From positions 1-57,193 of the forward strand of contig CALBST010000254.1 of assembly GCA_937967425.1 (NCBI GenBank): a DNA stretch of 57,193 nucleotides, read 5' to 3'. The translations under genes and the position numbers were made by a program. The number at the start of each line of letters is the position of its first letter. Position 1 is the first letter of the stretch. The notes below the pieces were generated by a model. The model was not told where the DNA came from, searched no databases, and was given only the letters and a program-made list of their open reading frames with translations. Positions 32,947-41,250 of this stretch are shown piece after piece. Source of the stretch: an uncultured Caulobacteraceae bacterium (GTDB lineage Bacteria > Pseudomonadota > Alphaproteobacteria > Caulobacterales > TH1-2).

Positions 32947-35019
32947 ATGGCAACGCGCGAACAGCTGGACGCTCTGACGACCTGGGTACGCGAGACCGAT
33001 CCAGGCAAACACGTCGCCGCGTTGCAGCGGATGGCCGGGCTTTTCGAGAATATGCGCGCCTGGCCCGAACGCACAGTTGGTGTCCCCATCGGAAAAATCG
33101 AGGGGGACACCGTATGCCTTCCGATCGAGGGTCACTCGATTACGGTAGGGTCTTCAGGGGAGGGCAAGTTCACCAGCGCGATCGCACCCCTCGCCCTTCA
33201 TGACGTGCGGGATGAAAAGAATATCGCGTCCGGTATGGTCTTCGTCGATCCAAAGAACGGTGAGGCCGCGCGGATTACGGCGCCATACCGCCGTATGCTC
33301 CGAGAGGAGCAGGTTTTCGTTCTCGACCCCTACAACAAGGCCGGCGGCACGGATGGCCTTAATCCGTTCGATTTCCTTGACCCAACCGCCGAGGACTTCT
33401 TTGAAGCGTGTCAGGGGTTGGCGAACGCTTTGGTCGTCCAGCGGCCGATGGAGAAACGGGGCAACGACTTCATCTGGGACAGCAGGGGCTCGGAATGGCT
33501 GACCGCCATGATCGCGCATCTGATGCTTGATCCGACTGAGGAGCGGACGCTCCGACGACTACGCTCGATCTTCGCTTGCGAGGAGGACGCCTTCGCCGCC
33601 GTACTGCTGGCGATGAAAGAGAACCCGGTTTCGCCCACCTGGGTGCGCGATATGGCGGATGACATGAGCCGTGTGACGCGCAAGGCAGAACGCGAAGCGT
33701 CCGGATATATTGCGACGATCCGCGAAGCGACGCGTTTCGTTGACAGCGCCATGATGAGCCGTGTGCTCGAACGCTCGACGTTCGACCCTATTGTCGTGCG
33801 GGCTCACGGCGCGACGGTCTATATCGTTTCGCACAATGGCTACTTGCAGCAATCCGCCCCCTGGGTGCGGCTGATGTGTGAGGTCGTGCGTCAACGAATA
33901 GCCCGCTCGCGCATCAACCGCCATGTCCATTGGGTCATTGACGAGGCACGCGCGTTCGATGCCTGGACCTTTATCAGCGATGGCCTTCGCGCCATGCGCA
34001 GCGAGCGCATTTCTCTGCACCTATTCTACCAGAACCTCGGCCAGCTGAAGGGCGTGTGGGGCGAAGGCTGGTCCTCCATAACCGACGTGCGGATGATCCG
34101 GTTTCTTGGCTCGAACGATGTCGATACGTTGGAATGGATTGCGAAATTAGCGGGCGAGGTTTCGGTCATCGACTACAGCCAGGCGCTTAGCGCATCCAAG
34201 AGCCAGAGCACCGCTGACGCCGATGGGACCAGCACGAGCAGGGCAGTTGCGCACGGAGAGACGGCTGGATCGACCACCAGCGAGAGCGATGCGCGAAGCC
34301 ACGGCGTCAATCGCGGCGCCTCGACAGCGAGAGGTGAAAGCACCGCACGAGGAAAAAGCCGCTCCGCTAGTGAAACGCGCACATTGGGTCAGTCGCGCGC
34401 CATTGGGAGGAGCCGAACGGTCACCTGGAGCAACAGCATCACGGAGTCGAATTCGGACTCGAAGAGCGCGGGCTTCAATAATGGCGGCAGCTGGACGATG
34501 GGCGGCGACTACACCACTTCGAATTCATCGTCGAATTCGTCGTCCAGCTCCTCGGGCGTCAGCATGACGGAAGGCCTCTCCATCTCGGTCGGCGACAGCG
34601 AGACGGAAACAGCAAGCGTCTCTATCGCGAAAGGCGTCACCCAAGGCGACTCGCTCACGGAGACGAACTCGACCACGGAGACCGAAAGCCGAGGCACCTC
34701 CGAGAGTACAACGAATACGCAGACGACCGGAACGAACCGAGGCACTTCCGATACAACGACTGAAACTGACGGACATAGCCGCACGCGGACCGTGACGGAC
34801 GGCGACACCGCAGGGCGCACAGACACCGAAACCGAGCGTCGCCGCTTGTTGACCATCGATGAAGTGCGGAGGATGTCGAAGCGCAGCGTGCTTATCTTCA
34901 TCGACCGCGAGCCAGACTGTTTGATCGACCGGCTGCACTATCACGAGACGCCGCCCCTGGTTGCTCGCGTGATCGCCGCGCAACTGGCAGCGCTTCCCCC
35001 GCCAGCTGGCGACGCCTGA
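32947..35019 (+). CDS. VirD4/TraG-like coupling protein with a long Ser/Thr-rich insertion
   Basis: 690 residues. A P-loop ATPase of the conjugative coupling-protein type: nucleotide loop GSSGEGKFTS (68-77), VFVDPKNGEAARITAPYRR, LDPYNKAGGTDGLNPFDFLD, Walker B HWVIDEARAF (328-337), and LFYQNLGQLKGVWGEG. Residues about 413-630 are an insertion made largely of Ser, Thr, Gly, Glu, Asp and Arg, after which the fold resumes with LLTIDEVRRMSKRSVLIFI. No N-terminal transmembrane helices are present, unlike classical VirD4. It would bring the relaxase-DNA complex to a secretion channel supplied by another element. Confidence 0.78.
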   Translation: MATREQLDALTTWVRETDPGKHVAALQRMAGLFENMRAWPERTVGVPIGKIEGDTVCLPIEGHSITVGSSGEGKFTSAIAPLALHDVRDEKNIASGMVFVDPKNGEAARITAPYRRMLREEQVFVLDPYNKAGGTDGLNPFDFLDPTAEDFFEACQGLANALVVQRPMEKRGNDFIWDSRGSEWLTAMIAHLMLDPTEERTLRRLRSIFACEEDAFAAVLLAMKENPVSPTWVRDMADDMSRVTRKAEREASGYIATIREATRFVDSAMMSRVLERSTFDPIVVRAHGATVYIVSHNGYLQQSAPWVRLMCEVVRQRIARSRINRHVHWVIDEARAFDAWTFISDGLRAMRSERISLHLFYQNLGQLKGVWGEGWSSITDVRMIRFLGSNDVDTLEWIAKLAGEVSVIDYSQALSASKSQSTADADGTSTSRAVAHGETAGSTTSESDARSHGVNRGASTARGESTARGKSRSASETRTLGQSRAIGRSRTVTWSNSITESNSDSKSAGFNNGGSWTMGGDYTTSNSSSNSSSSSSGVSMTEGLSISVGDSETETASVSIAKGVTQGDSLTETNSTTETESRGTSESTTNTQTTGTNRGTSDTTTETDGHSRTRTVTDGDTAGRTDTETERRRLLTIDEVRRMSKRSVLIFIDREPDCLIDRLHYHETPPLVARVIAAQLAALPPPAGDA

Positions 35020-35264
35020 TCTGGTGCGGGCCTGCGACACTTCGGCCTTCCGATCGGACGCGCCTTATACGCTGACGATGCGGACAGGGGGCTTACGGGG
35101 ACGCGCCGCCGGCGCAAGACGCTCGCTTCCTTCGCTTCGCTCCGTGCAGCAGCGCCCCTAGCGGGCGCGCTTGCGCGCGGTCTGGCGCCGCCTGCTTCTC
35201 CGTCCCCGTCGAAAGCTCCCATCCGCAGCGCATAGGGCGCGGCGGAAATCAGAAGGAGCTTGAA
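35020..35264 (+). other. GC-rich structured leader
   Basis: No credible gene. The sequence is GC-rich and rich in short inverted repeats (for example GGCGCGCTTGCGCGCG around 35160) and contains TTCGCTTCGCTCC near 35130. It ends in AGAAGGAGC directly before the ATG at 35265. It resembles the stretches before the genes at 30718 and 36488. Confidence 0.4.
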
Positions 35265-35462
35265 ATGTCGAACAAGAAACCAACGCACTACGCCTATGTC
35301 GTCGCCGGTGAGGGCGAGCGGAAGACCTGGACCCGCATCGGCGCCGCCTGGGCCAACAAGGACGGGGAAGGCTTCAGCGTCATCCTCGACGCCCTGCCGA
35401 CGAGTGGCCGTGTCGTTCTGCGTGTCCCGTCGAAGGACGAGGCTGCCGGGGGTGCGCAATGA
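35265..35462 (+). CDS. Small conserved element protein, paralogue of the 14586-14765 gene
   Basis: A 65-residue protein: MSNKKPTHYAYVVAGEGERK, TRIGAAWANKDGEGFSVILD, ALPTSGRVVLRVPSKDEA. It shares the YAYxV / TRIGAA / LDA.P..GR.VL pattern with the gene at 14586-14765. The family is frequent on alphaproteobacterial mobile elements; the function is unknown. The stop overlaps the next start (ATGA at 35459). First of four overlapping small genes. Confidence 0.7.
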   Translation: MSNKKPTHYAYVVAGEGERKTWTRIGAAWANKDGEGFSVILDALPTSGRVVLRVPSKDEAAGGAQ

Positions 35463-35725
35463 GCGCGCCCCTCGATCACCGCGTCTTCGTCGTCCCCTTG
35501 GACACCCACGAGGCGCGTGTCGCGGCGCTAGTTCTCTGCGGCATGCTTGGCAACGACAACAAAGCTGTCGTCATGGCTCGTGGCGTCAGCGACGACTTTG
35601 ACAACTTCACCGGGCTTTATGTCGAGGATTATGAGCTCGACGACCTCATCGAGGACCCGTCTTGGATCGATAACTACGAAGATATCCAGCTTTGGGTCAC
35701 GTTGGAGCAAGGAGGTGTCGCATGA
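35459..35725 (+). CDS. Hypothetical small protein
   Basis: An 88-residue acidic protein (LVLCGMLGNDNKAVVMARGV; YVEDYELDDLIEDPSWIDNY). Start and stop both overlap neighbouring genes by four bases, so it is part of a translationally coupled run. No motif is recognised. Confidence 0.6.
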   Translation: MSAPLDHRVFVVPLDTHEARVAALVLCGMLGNDNKAVVMARGVSDDFDNFTGLYVEDYELDDLIEDPSWIDNYEDIQLWVTLEQGGVA

Positions 35726-36012
35726 GCAAATCATCCGGCATCACGATGTTTGTCCTCGATCCAGCGACCCAGACCATACGCAGGCATCCAGCCGTCGAGC
35801 CGCGCTTTGAAGTGCACACGCGCCTCTTCGGCGAGCGATGGGAAAACTGCTTCCTGACAGACGATCAGCCCACAAGCTTTGCCAGCGGTTCGCTCGCCCA
35901 AGCAGCGTTGCGAGAGCATCTCGCCGCTATGCAGCAAGCGGTGCGGGACGGGCATCTTGCAGACGCTCAAGACGCTGAAGATTTCCGCATTGTGGAGGTC
36001 AGCGATGCATAA
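35722..36012 (+). CDS. Hypothetical small protein
   Basis: A 96-residue protein starting MSKSSGITMFVLDPATQTIR. GGAGG lies upstream of ATG 35722, which overlaps the previous stop by four bases; its own stop lies inside the start of the next gene. No family is recognised. Confidence 0.6.
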   Translation: MSKSSGITMFVLDPATQTIRRHPAVEPRFEVHTRLFGERWENCFLTDDQPTSFASGSLAQAALREHLAAMQQAVRDGHLADAQDAEDFRIVEVSDA

Positions 36013-36244
36013 TGTTCATCTGCCACCCGATCCCGAGGGCATGAATGATCTCCGTGCAGGTCGGGCGCGAGCTGCTCTCCACGCTTTTGCCGCCGTGTGC
36101 GCGACAGACTGGGAGGACGCGTTGTCTGACCTGCTTTGCGATCTAATGCATTTGTCCGATCGCGATCCCGCGTTCGATTTTAGCGAATCCTTGGCCCGCG
36201 CGGAGGCTCACTACGAGGCCGAGACAGCGGTGCAGGCGTCGTAA
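36005..36244 (+). CDS. Hypothetical small protein
   Basis: A 79-residue acidic protein starting MHNVHLPPDPEGMNDLRAGR, with a helical body (VCATDWEDALSDLLCDLMHL). It overlaps the previous gene by eight bases and ends the small-gene run. No family is recognised. Confidence 0.55.
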   Translation: MHNVHLPPDPEGMNDLRAGRARAALHAFAAVCATDWEDALSDLLCDLMHLSDRDPAFDFSESLARAEAHYEAETAVQAS

Positions 36245-36487
36245 AGCAGATCGGCGCTGTGTAGGTGCCTATAAGCCAGCGCAAGCGGCTCCTGGCCGAC
36301 ACGCGGAGCGCCGCTGACAGACAAATCCCTACGGCCGCTTGCGGCCCAGCCGCGCAAGGCGCCGCCCGCTCCATTCGCTCGCCCGAGGGCTTCGCTCCCG
36401 TGTTGCGTCCTTGCGCGCGCCGAAAGCGGCCGTGTCCGGGCTTCGTCAGCCGCGCAATTCCGCGCGGCGCAAATGAAAGGAGCCCCT
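36245..36487 (+). other. GC-rich structured leader before the MGLDMYAY gene
   Basis: No credible gene. It is GC-rich with inverted repeats such as GGCCGCTTGCGGCC (about 36332-36345) and GCGCGGAATTGCGCGG-like pairs at 36450-36470, and contains TTCGCTCGCCCGAGGGCTTC and GCTTCGCTCC near 36375-36400. It ends in AAAGGAG, five bases before ATG 36488. It belongs to the same class of leader as those at 30449-30717 and 35020-35264. Confidence 0.4.
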
Positions 36488-36865
36488 ATGGGACTTGATA
36501 TGTATGCCTACACCGCGCCAAGCGACCTGATCGGCGCAAGCACCGACATCGACCTCGAAGACCTGCGCGGCGTCGAACGTCTACATTACTGGCGCAAGCA
36601 TCCGAACCTCCACGGCTGGATGGAGGCGCTGTACCGCATCAAGGGCGGCAAAGCCGAGGTGTTTAACTGCGTGTCGGTGCGCCTCGCTACCGAGGATCTT
36701 GACGCGCTGGAGCAGGCTGTTCTGGAGGACCGGCTGCCCCAGACGACGGGTTTCTTCTTCGGTGAGAGCCGACCTGAGGAGAAGGAAGTGGACCTGGCCT
36801 TTATCGCGAAAGCGCGCATCGCCTTGAAGGAAGGGAAGGCCGTTCTCTACGACAGCTGGTGGTGA
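36488..36865 (+). CDS. Conserved hypothetical protein of the MGLDMYxY type
   Basis: A 125-residue protein that opens MGLDMYAYTAPSDLIGASTD and contains LHYWRKHPNLHGWMEALYRI and TTGFFFGESRPEEKEVDLAF. Proteins with this opening are widespread on phages and plasmids and have no known function. AAAGGAG lies at the right distance from the ATG. A strong hairpin follows at 36872-36897. Confidence 0.75.
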   Translation: MGLDMYAYTAPSDLIGASTDIDLEDLRGVERLHYWRKHPNLHGWMEALYRIKGGKAEVFNCVSVRLATEDLDALEQAVLEDRLPQTTGFFFGESRPEEKEVDLAFIAKARIALKEGKAVLYDSWW

Positions 36866-36871
36866 GCATGC

Positions 36872-36897
36872 GAAGGGGGCGGTCCCTCGCCCCCTTC
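36872..36897. terminator. Terminator-like hairpin
   Basis: GAAGGGGGCG (36872-36881) pairs perfectly with CGCCCCCTTC (36888-36897) over a 6-base loop, seven bases after the stop of the MGLDMYAY gene. It is a strong GC-rich stem without a T-run. Confidence 0.7.
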
Positions 36898-36919
36898 AGC
36901 GCCCAATCTGCAGATGCGC

Positions 36920-36951
36920 ACAAACGCATAAACGCAGAAATGCATAAACCT
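36920..36951 (+). repeat. 8-nt direct repeat array (four units), centromere-like
   Basis: Four units in perfect 8-base register: ACAAACGC, ATAAACGC, AGAAATGC, ATAAACCT. The consensus AYAAACGC matches the units near parA at 41.7-41.95 kb. The array lies between two terminator-like hairpins (36872-36897 and 36989-37016) and between convergent genes, so it is unlikely to be a promoter operator. Eight-base tandem sites are the usual spacing for ribbon-helix-helix dimers. A second centromere site for the local partition system is inferred. Confidence 0.6.
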
Positions 36952-36988
36952 GCTCAATATCCTTGGTGAAATATCCTAGCGGGAGAGC

Positions 36989-37016
36989 GCGAGAGGGCGG
37001 CAATGAGCCCTCTCGC
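36989..37016. terminator. Terminator-like hairpin for the minus-strand gene
   Basis: GCGAGAGGGC (36989-36998) pairs perfectly with GCCCTCTCGC (37007-37016) over an 8-base loop. It stands nine bases beyond the stop of the 37025-37528 gene, in the correct place for a minus-strand terminator. Confidence 0.65.
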
Positions 37017-37024
37017 CCCCAATG

Positions 37025-37528
37025 TCATTCTGACTGCGTTTCCATTTCGCCGAGCCCAATCAGCTGCCGCTCATCGCGTCGCCTGAGGTGCTGATCGAGC
37101 AAGCGCATGACGCTCGTCCGCAGCTCACCATCTGTTTCCATCAACTCGTCGATAGCGCGCCCAAGGACATACCAGCGGCGTTGGCGCGTTCGCGCGCGTC
37201 GCATTTCCATGTTCTCCAGCAGCTCTTGTTGGCGGATGAGATCGAGTGCGTCGCGAAGCGCCGCACGGTCCGCGCGCTTGGCCATGCGATTTTCAATACG
37301 GGAAAGTGATTTTGAGCCGTCGCCTGGATCGCCGCGAGGGCGCCCTGGCCGGCGCGCCCGTCCCTCGCCCGGTTCTTCATCACTCGCCATTTCCTGACGC
37401 CTTGCTCTCACCGCCCCGACGCGCGGTTCAACAACGCTGCCCAGCGCGCTCGCATCGCGAGCGCGCTCCGTGGCCGAAGAGACCGGATCGAGATCGGCGT
37501 AGCGCAGCAGACCACCAGGTCGCCCCAT
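37025..37528 (-). CDS. Putative TraC/TraD-like relaxosome accessory protein
   Basis: A 167-residue, highly charged protein. The C-terminal 90 residues are helical and basic (AKRADRAALRDALDLIRQQE; MRRARTRQRRWYVLGRAIDE), resembling the small TraC/TraD accessory proteins that lie divergent from TraA on Ti-type plasmids. The first 46 residues are Arg/Ala-rich and poorly structured, so an internal ATG at 37390 is a credible alternative start. Its position, divergent from the relaxase with a candidate oriT between them, is the main evidence. Confidence 0.5.
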   Translation of the reverse strand: MGRPGGLLRYADLDPVSSATERARDASALGSVVEPRVGAVRARRQEMASDEEPGEGRARRPGRPRGDPGDGSKSLSRIENRMAKRADRAALRDALDLIRQQELLENMEMRRARTRQRRWYVLGRAIDELMETDGELRTSVMRLLDQHLRRRDERQLIGLGEMETQSE

Positions 37529-37603
37529 CGCTCACCATCGAATCATAAATCTCGGCCACGCATTTGAGGTAACGCGAAACAAAAGAATTGGCAAGTAAAA
37601 CGA

Positions 37604-37636
37604 AAAGGTGCACTTATACATTGGCTGCGCCAATGT
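37604..37636. other. Candidate oriT / nic region
   Basis: AAAGGTGCACTTATAC (37604-37619) resembles, from memory, the Ti-plasmid/RSF1010-type nick region (AAGGGCGCAATTATAC) at 12 of 16 positions. It is followed at once by ACATTGGCTGCGCCAATGT (37618-37636), a perfect 8-bp stem with a 3-base loop. The site lies 60-90 bases upstream of the relaxase gene and divergent from its likely accessory gene, where oriT is found on related plasmids. Confidence 0.5.
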
Positions 37637-37696
37637 GTGCGAATACCAGTGTAATACAAAGAACAACAATAATAAGCAAGGATACGCGGGGAAAGC

Positions 37697-40099
37697 ATGT
37701 ACCACTTCCGGGTCAAAGTGATCGGAAGATCGAGCGGCCGCTCTGCGGCTGGCGCGACCGCCTACCGGACGGGCGGGCGTTCCTCCGCGTCGGGTCTTGC
37801 CTATCGCGTCGGCGGCGTCCTCGCCGACCCGCTCACAGGGCAGACTTACGATTATCGCGCAAAGGGCAGGATCGACCGAAATGGCGACGGCGTCCTGCAT
37901 GTCGAAATCATAGCCCCGCCAGGCGCGCGGCCCTGGGTCTTCGATTTGCAGGGGCTCCTGAATAGGGTCGAAGCTGCTGAGAGGCGCAAAGACGCCCAGC
38001 TCTTCCGCGAATTGGAGATCAGTCTTCCTCGCGAACTCAGCCACGACGACCACAAGGCGCTCGTGAAAGCGTTCGTCGAGCGTCATGCCGTTCGCGATGG
38101 CATGGTCGCCATCATCGCGCATCACAGTGAGCGAGCGGCCGACGGCGGCGCCAACCCCCATGTTCACGTTCTTCTCACGATGCGGCAGCTCACCACGGAG
38201 GGGTTCGGCAATAAGGTTCGGGAGTGGAATAGTCGCGAACGGGTCAAGGAATGGCGCGAAGCCTGGGCCGATCTCGCGAACGAATTTCTGAAAGCGCGTG
38301 GGCACGAGCCCCGCCTCGACCACCGCAGCTTCAAAGAGCGCGATATCGAGCTTGAGCCGGATGTTTATGTCGGTCCCGCGAAAGGGCGCACGATCGACGG
38401 GATTATCATCGACCAACGCCGTCAGGACCGAGCGGAAGCCAAGGGGCGCAACCTCTCCCGCATGCTGAAAAGCCCCGAATGGGTGCTCGCGCAGATCACG
38501 CGCATGCAGGCCACGTTCACAGAAAGCGACATTGCTGCGTTTCTGCATCGCCACGGCGGTCTTGGCGCCGATGATGCGCGCATCGTCGATTTGAAAGCCC
38601 GCATTCTCGGCTCGCCTCAGCTCATGCGCATCTCCTCCGACGTGAAAGGACCGCCGCGCTTCACGACACGCGCGATGTTCGATTGCGAGGTCCGCCTCGC
38701 CAAGGCAGCGGAGCACCTCGCCGGGCAGGGTGCTGAAGAGGGCATCGGGGTCGATGTCAGCGGGCTTAGCCCCGAGCAGGCCCGCGCCGCTCGCTACATT
38801 GTCTCAGGTCCCGACCTCACCGCGATTGAGGGCGTCGCCGGCGCGGGAAAAACCCATTTGCTCGCCACTGTCAGCCGCGCCCTCGCCGCCCGCGGCTATC
38901 GCGTGCGGGGCGCGGCGCTTTCGAAGATCGTTGCCCGAGGGCTCGGCGAAAGCGTCGGCGTCCCGAGCCAGACCGTTCACGCGCTCCTGAAAGACCTCGC
39001 GCGCGAGAAGCCTTTCGCACCGCTTGAGAAGGGGGACGTTCTAATCCTTGATGAAGCGGGGCTTATCGGCTCTCGGCAGATGGAAGCGGTTCTGAGCCAC
39101 GCCGAACGCGCAGGCGCCAAGGTCATCCTGGTCGGCGACACGCGACAGCTCCAGGCCATCGAAGCGGGCGCTGCTTTCCGCGCCATCGTGCAACGGCACG
39201 GCGCGGCGAAGCTCTCCGAGGTCCGGCGTCAGAACTACGACTGGCAACGCGCCGCGACACGCGACTTTGCGCGAGGACGAGTTGGTCCCGCCCTGGAGGC
39301 ATACCGCGACAAGGGCGCCATCCATGCCCACCAAACGCCGACCGAGGCGATGCGCGCCCTCGCCCAACGCTGGATCAATGATCGCTCTGCAGGCGGTGGC
39401 TCCCAGATCATCCTTGCACACCGCCGACGCGATGCGGCGACGCTAAACGCCGTCATCCGTAATGCGCTCCGGGAAGAGGGCGCGCTCGGCGAGGACTTCA
39501 GCGTACCGGTGATCGTGAGCGAAGAGGTCGCTGGCGAGCTGGAGGAGTTTATCGAGTTCCGAACCTTTGCAACGGGCGACCGTATCCTCTTTACCCGGAA
39601 CGATAACACGCTCGGGGTCGAAAACGGCACGGTGGGCACCATAGCGTCCGTCAACGATGCTGGGGTGATGCGCGTCGTGATGGCTGACGGAAAGACAAAG
39701 GTCGTCGATCCAAACCTGTATGCTCATTTGGAGCAGGGCTATGCGCTGACGATCCATAAAGCTCAGGGCATGACCGTCGATCGTGGATATGTTTACGCCT
39801 CGCGCAGTCTTGACGCGCATGGAACCTACGTCGCCATGACCCGGCACAAGGAACGGGTCGATCTCTATTATGATCGCCGTGAGTTCGAGACCGATGAGGA
39901 GTTCGTTTCTTTCCTCGGGCGTGACCGTCAGAAGGACACGACGCTCGATTACAGACGTGAGACCCCGTCCCCATTCCCGAGCGCGGTCTTGGCGATGGAC
40001 AGGTTCAGAACCGGCCAGGAAGAACGCCGCGCGCGGGCGCGCGCATCGACCGTCGCCGAACGCGAAGCACGGACGGAGCGCGGCCCCGAGCGAGAATAG
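37697..40099 (+). CDS. traA: TraA-type conjugative relaxase-helicase (MobQ family)
   Basis: 800 residues. The N-terminal MobA/MobL relaxase has the nicking Tyr at about residue 23 (GRSAAGATAYRTGG) and the metal-binding motif III NPHVHVLLTMR (153-163). The C-terminal part is an SF1 helicase with GVAGAGKTHLL (379-389), DVLILDEAGL, LVGDTRQLQAIEAG and ALTIHKAQGMTVDRGYVYAS with YVAMTRHKERV. It nicks oriT, stays bound to the 5' end and unwinds the strand for transfer. It is shorter than the roughly 1100-residue Ti-type TraA because it has no long C-terminal extension. Confidence 0.92.
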   Translation: MYHFRVKVIGRSSGRSAAGATAYRTGGRSSASGLAYRVGGVLADPLTGQTYDYRAKGRIDRNGDGVLHVEIIAPPGARPWVFDLQGLLNRVEAAERRKDAQLFRELEISLPRELSHDDHKALVKAFVERHAVRDGMVAIIAHHSERAADGGANPHVHVLLTMRQLTTEGFGNKVREWNSRERVKEWREAWADLANEFLKARGHEPRLDHRSFKERDIELEPDVYVGPAKGRTIDGIIIDQRRQDRAEAKGRNLSRMLKSPEWVLAQITRMQATFTESDIAAFLHRHGGLGADDARIVDLKARILGSPQLMRISSDVKGPPRFTTRAMFDCEVRLAKAAEHLAGQGAEEGIGVDVSGLSPEQARAARYIVSGPDLTAIEGVAGAGKTHLLATVSRALAARGYRVRGAALSKIVARGLGESVGVPSQTVHALLKDLAREKPFAPLEKGDVLILDEAGLIGSRQMEAVLSHAERAGAKVILVGDTRQLQAIEAGAAFRAIVQRHGAAKLSEVRRQNYDWQRAATRDFARGRVGPALEAYRDKGAIHAHQTPTEAMRALAQRWINDRSAGGGSQIILAHRRRDAATLNAVIRNALREEGALGEDFSVPVIVSEEVAGELEEFIEFRTFATGDRILFTRNDNTLGVENGTVGTIASVNDAGVMRVVMADGKTKVVDPNLYAHLEQGYALTIHKAQGMTVDRGYVYASRSLDAHGTYVAMTRHKERVDLYYDRREFETDEEFVSFLGRDRQKDTTLDYRRETPSPFPSAVLAMDRFRTGQEERRARARASTVAEREARTERGPERE

Positions 40100-40104
40100 G
40101 GGGT

Positions 40105-41094
40105 TTAGCGTCCGAACCGCTGATTGCGCCGACTGAAGGTCGTAACGCTCGGAGCCTTTCGAGCTTTTGCTGGCAGTGCTGGCGCGCTTGTCGGACGCGG
40201 CGCCCGAGGTTCACCCTCAGATGCAGGCCGTTCGGGATCGCGCAAAGGTTCGGTCCCTCGCCCACGCTGCAGCCCGACCCAAACGCCAAAGGTCAGCATC
40301 AGTTTCATCGCGATGGCCGCCACCCACCCCATCGTCGCGCGCACGTCCTCTGGCGTGATGTTCGCCGTTGGCGCCTGGCCGGTCGCGCTTTGCACGTTCT
40401 GTACAAAGCCTGTCGCGATGTCCGCGAACGGCGCGAACTCCACGGCGCTGGTTTCGGGCCGTGGCGCATGCGCCTCAGGTTGCTGTCGCTCGCGCTCCAA
40501 TTCAGTTTGCCAAGCCGACACCTCGGCTGCAGCCGCGCGCGCCGTCTGAAGATCGGTCAGCTGACTCTGCAATTCCAGAATACGCCACATGCGCGCCCGT
40601 GAGGCGCGCGCTGTCGCGAGTTCATCCTCCTTGCCGTTGATGGCCGCGTCATAGGCCGCGACGCTCAGCAGCGCATTGTCGAACGGATCATCGGCGCGAT
40701 CGATCCGCGTCTCCAGATCCCGTATCCGCGCCTGATTGGCGTCGAAAGCCGCAGCCGCTTCAATGCGCGTGTCGTCGCTTTCGCTCAAAACACCGGAAAG
40801 GGCGTTTATGTCAGCCGTGAAGGTGCTAAGCGCCAGGACGCACCACAGCGCGCGCAAACTTCCGGCCCGTTTGTGCTCCTGATTGAGGTCGGCGCGGCTC
40901 GCCATGTCGAGCGCGACCACTTCGCCGGCAACGAAACCGAGACCAAGCGCACGAAGAGCCAGCTGATGCGCTGGGTCCTGGCTGATGGCGCCCCAAAATT
41001 CCCAGGCAAAGAAGCCTTGCACGCCCGTGATCGTTGCGACGGCGCCAAACCAGATTGGATTGCGCGCCGCCCCGGCTCTTAGTTCATCGAGCAT
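40105..41094 (-). CDS. Membrane protein with coiled coil (architecture shared with 44676-45617)
   Basis: 329 residues. N-terminal hydrophobic segments (about 13-35, 45-62, 80-100), a long charged coiled coil (ANQARIRDLETRIDRADD; LELQSQLTDLQTARAAAAEV), a further transmembrane helix (MGWVAAIAMKLMLTFGVWVGL), and a Pro/Ala-rich basic tail. The gene at 44676-45617 has the same layout. It is convergent with traA. The family is not named; a membrane anchor for DNA processing is only a guess. Bases 41095-41250 hold no gene I can support. Confidence 0.6.
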   Translation of the reverse strand: MLDELRAGAARNPIWFGAVATITGVQGFFAWEFWGAISQDPAHQLALRALGLGFVAGEVVALDMASRADLNQEHKRAGSLRALWCVLALSTFTADINALSGVLSESDDTRIEAAAAFDANQARIRDLETRIDRADDPFDNALLSVAAYDAAINGKEDELATARASRARMWRILELQSQLTDLQTARAAAAEVSAWQTELERERQQPEAHAPRPETSAVEFAPFADIATGFVQNVQSATGQAPTANITPEDVRATMGWVAAIAMKLMLTFGVWVGLQRGRGTEPLRDPERPASEGEPRAPRPTSAPALPAKARKAPSVTTFSRRNQRFGR

Positions 41095-41250
41095 GGTCCC
41101 GCCGACCCGCGCGATGGCGGAGTTGTGTCGGCGTGTGGAACATCATCCATAACGAGTGCGGATAGGTCTAGGCCGACGCCATTCTTGTTCTTGTTGTTGA
41201 GCGTCATGCCGCTAATCTGGAGGAAGGCGAAATAATCAACAAGAAGAAAA

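Noticed and set aside
34183..34836. Frameshift or sequencing artefact in the coupling protein
   Set aside because: The frame stays open for over 200 codons with consistent Ser/Thr-rich composition and returns to a conserved strand at the end, so it is real coding sequence.
32268..41094. Complete self-transmissible conjugation system
   Set aside because: A relaxase and a coupling-type ATPase are present but no VirB4, VirB6, VirB8-10 or pilin-like gene lies in the window.
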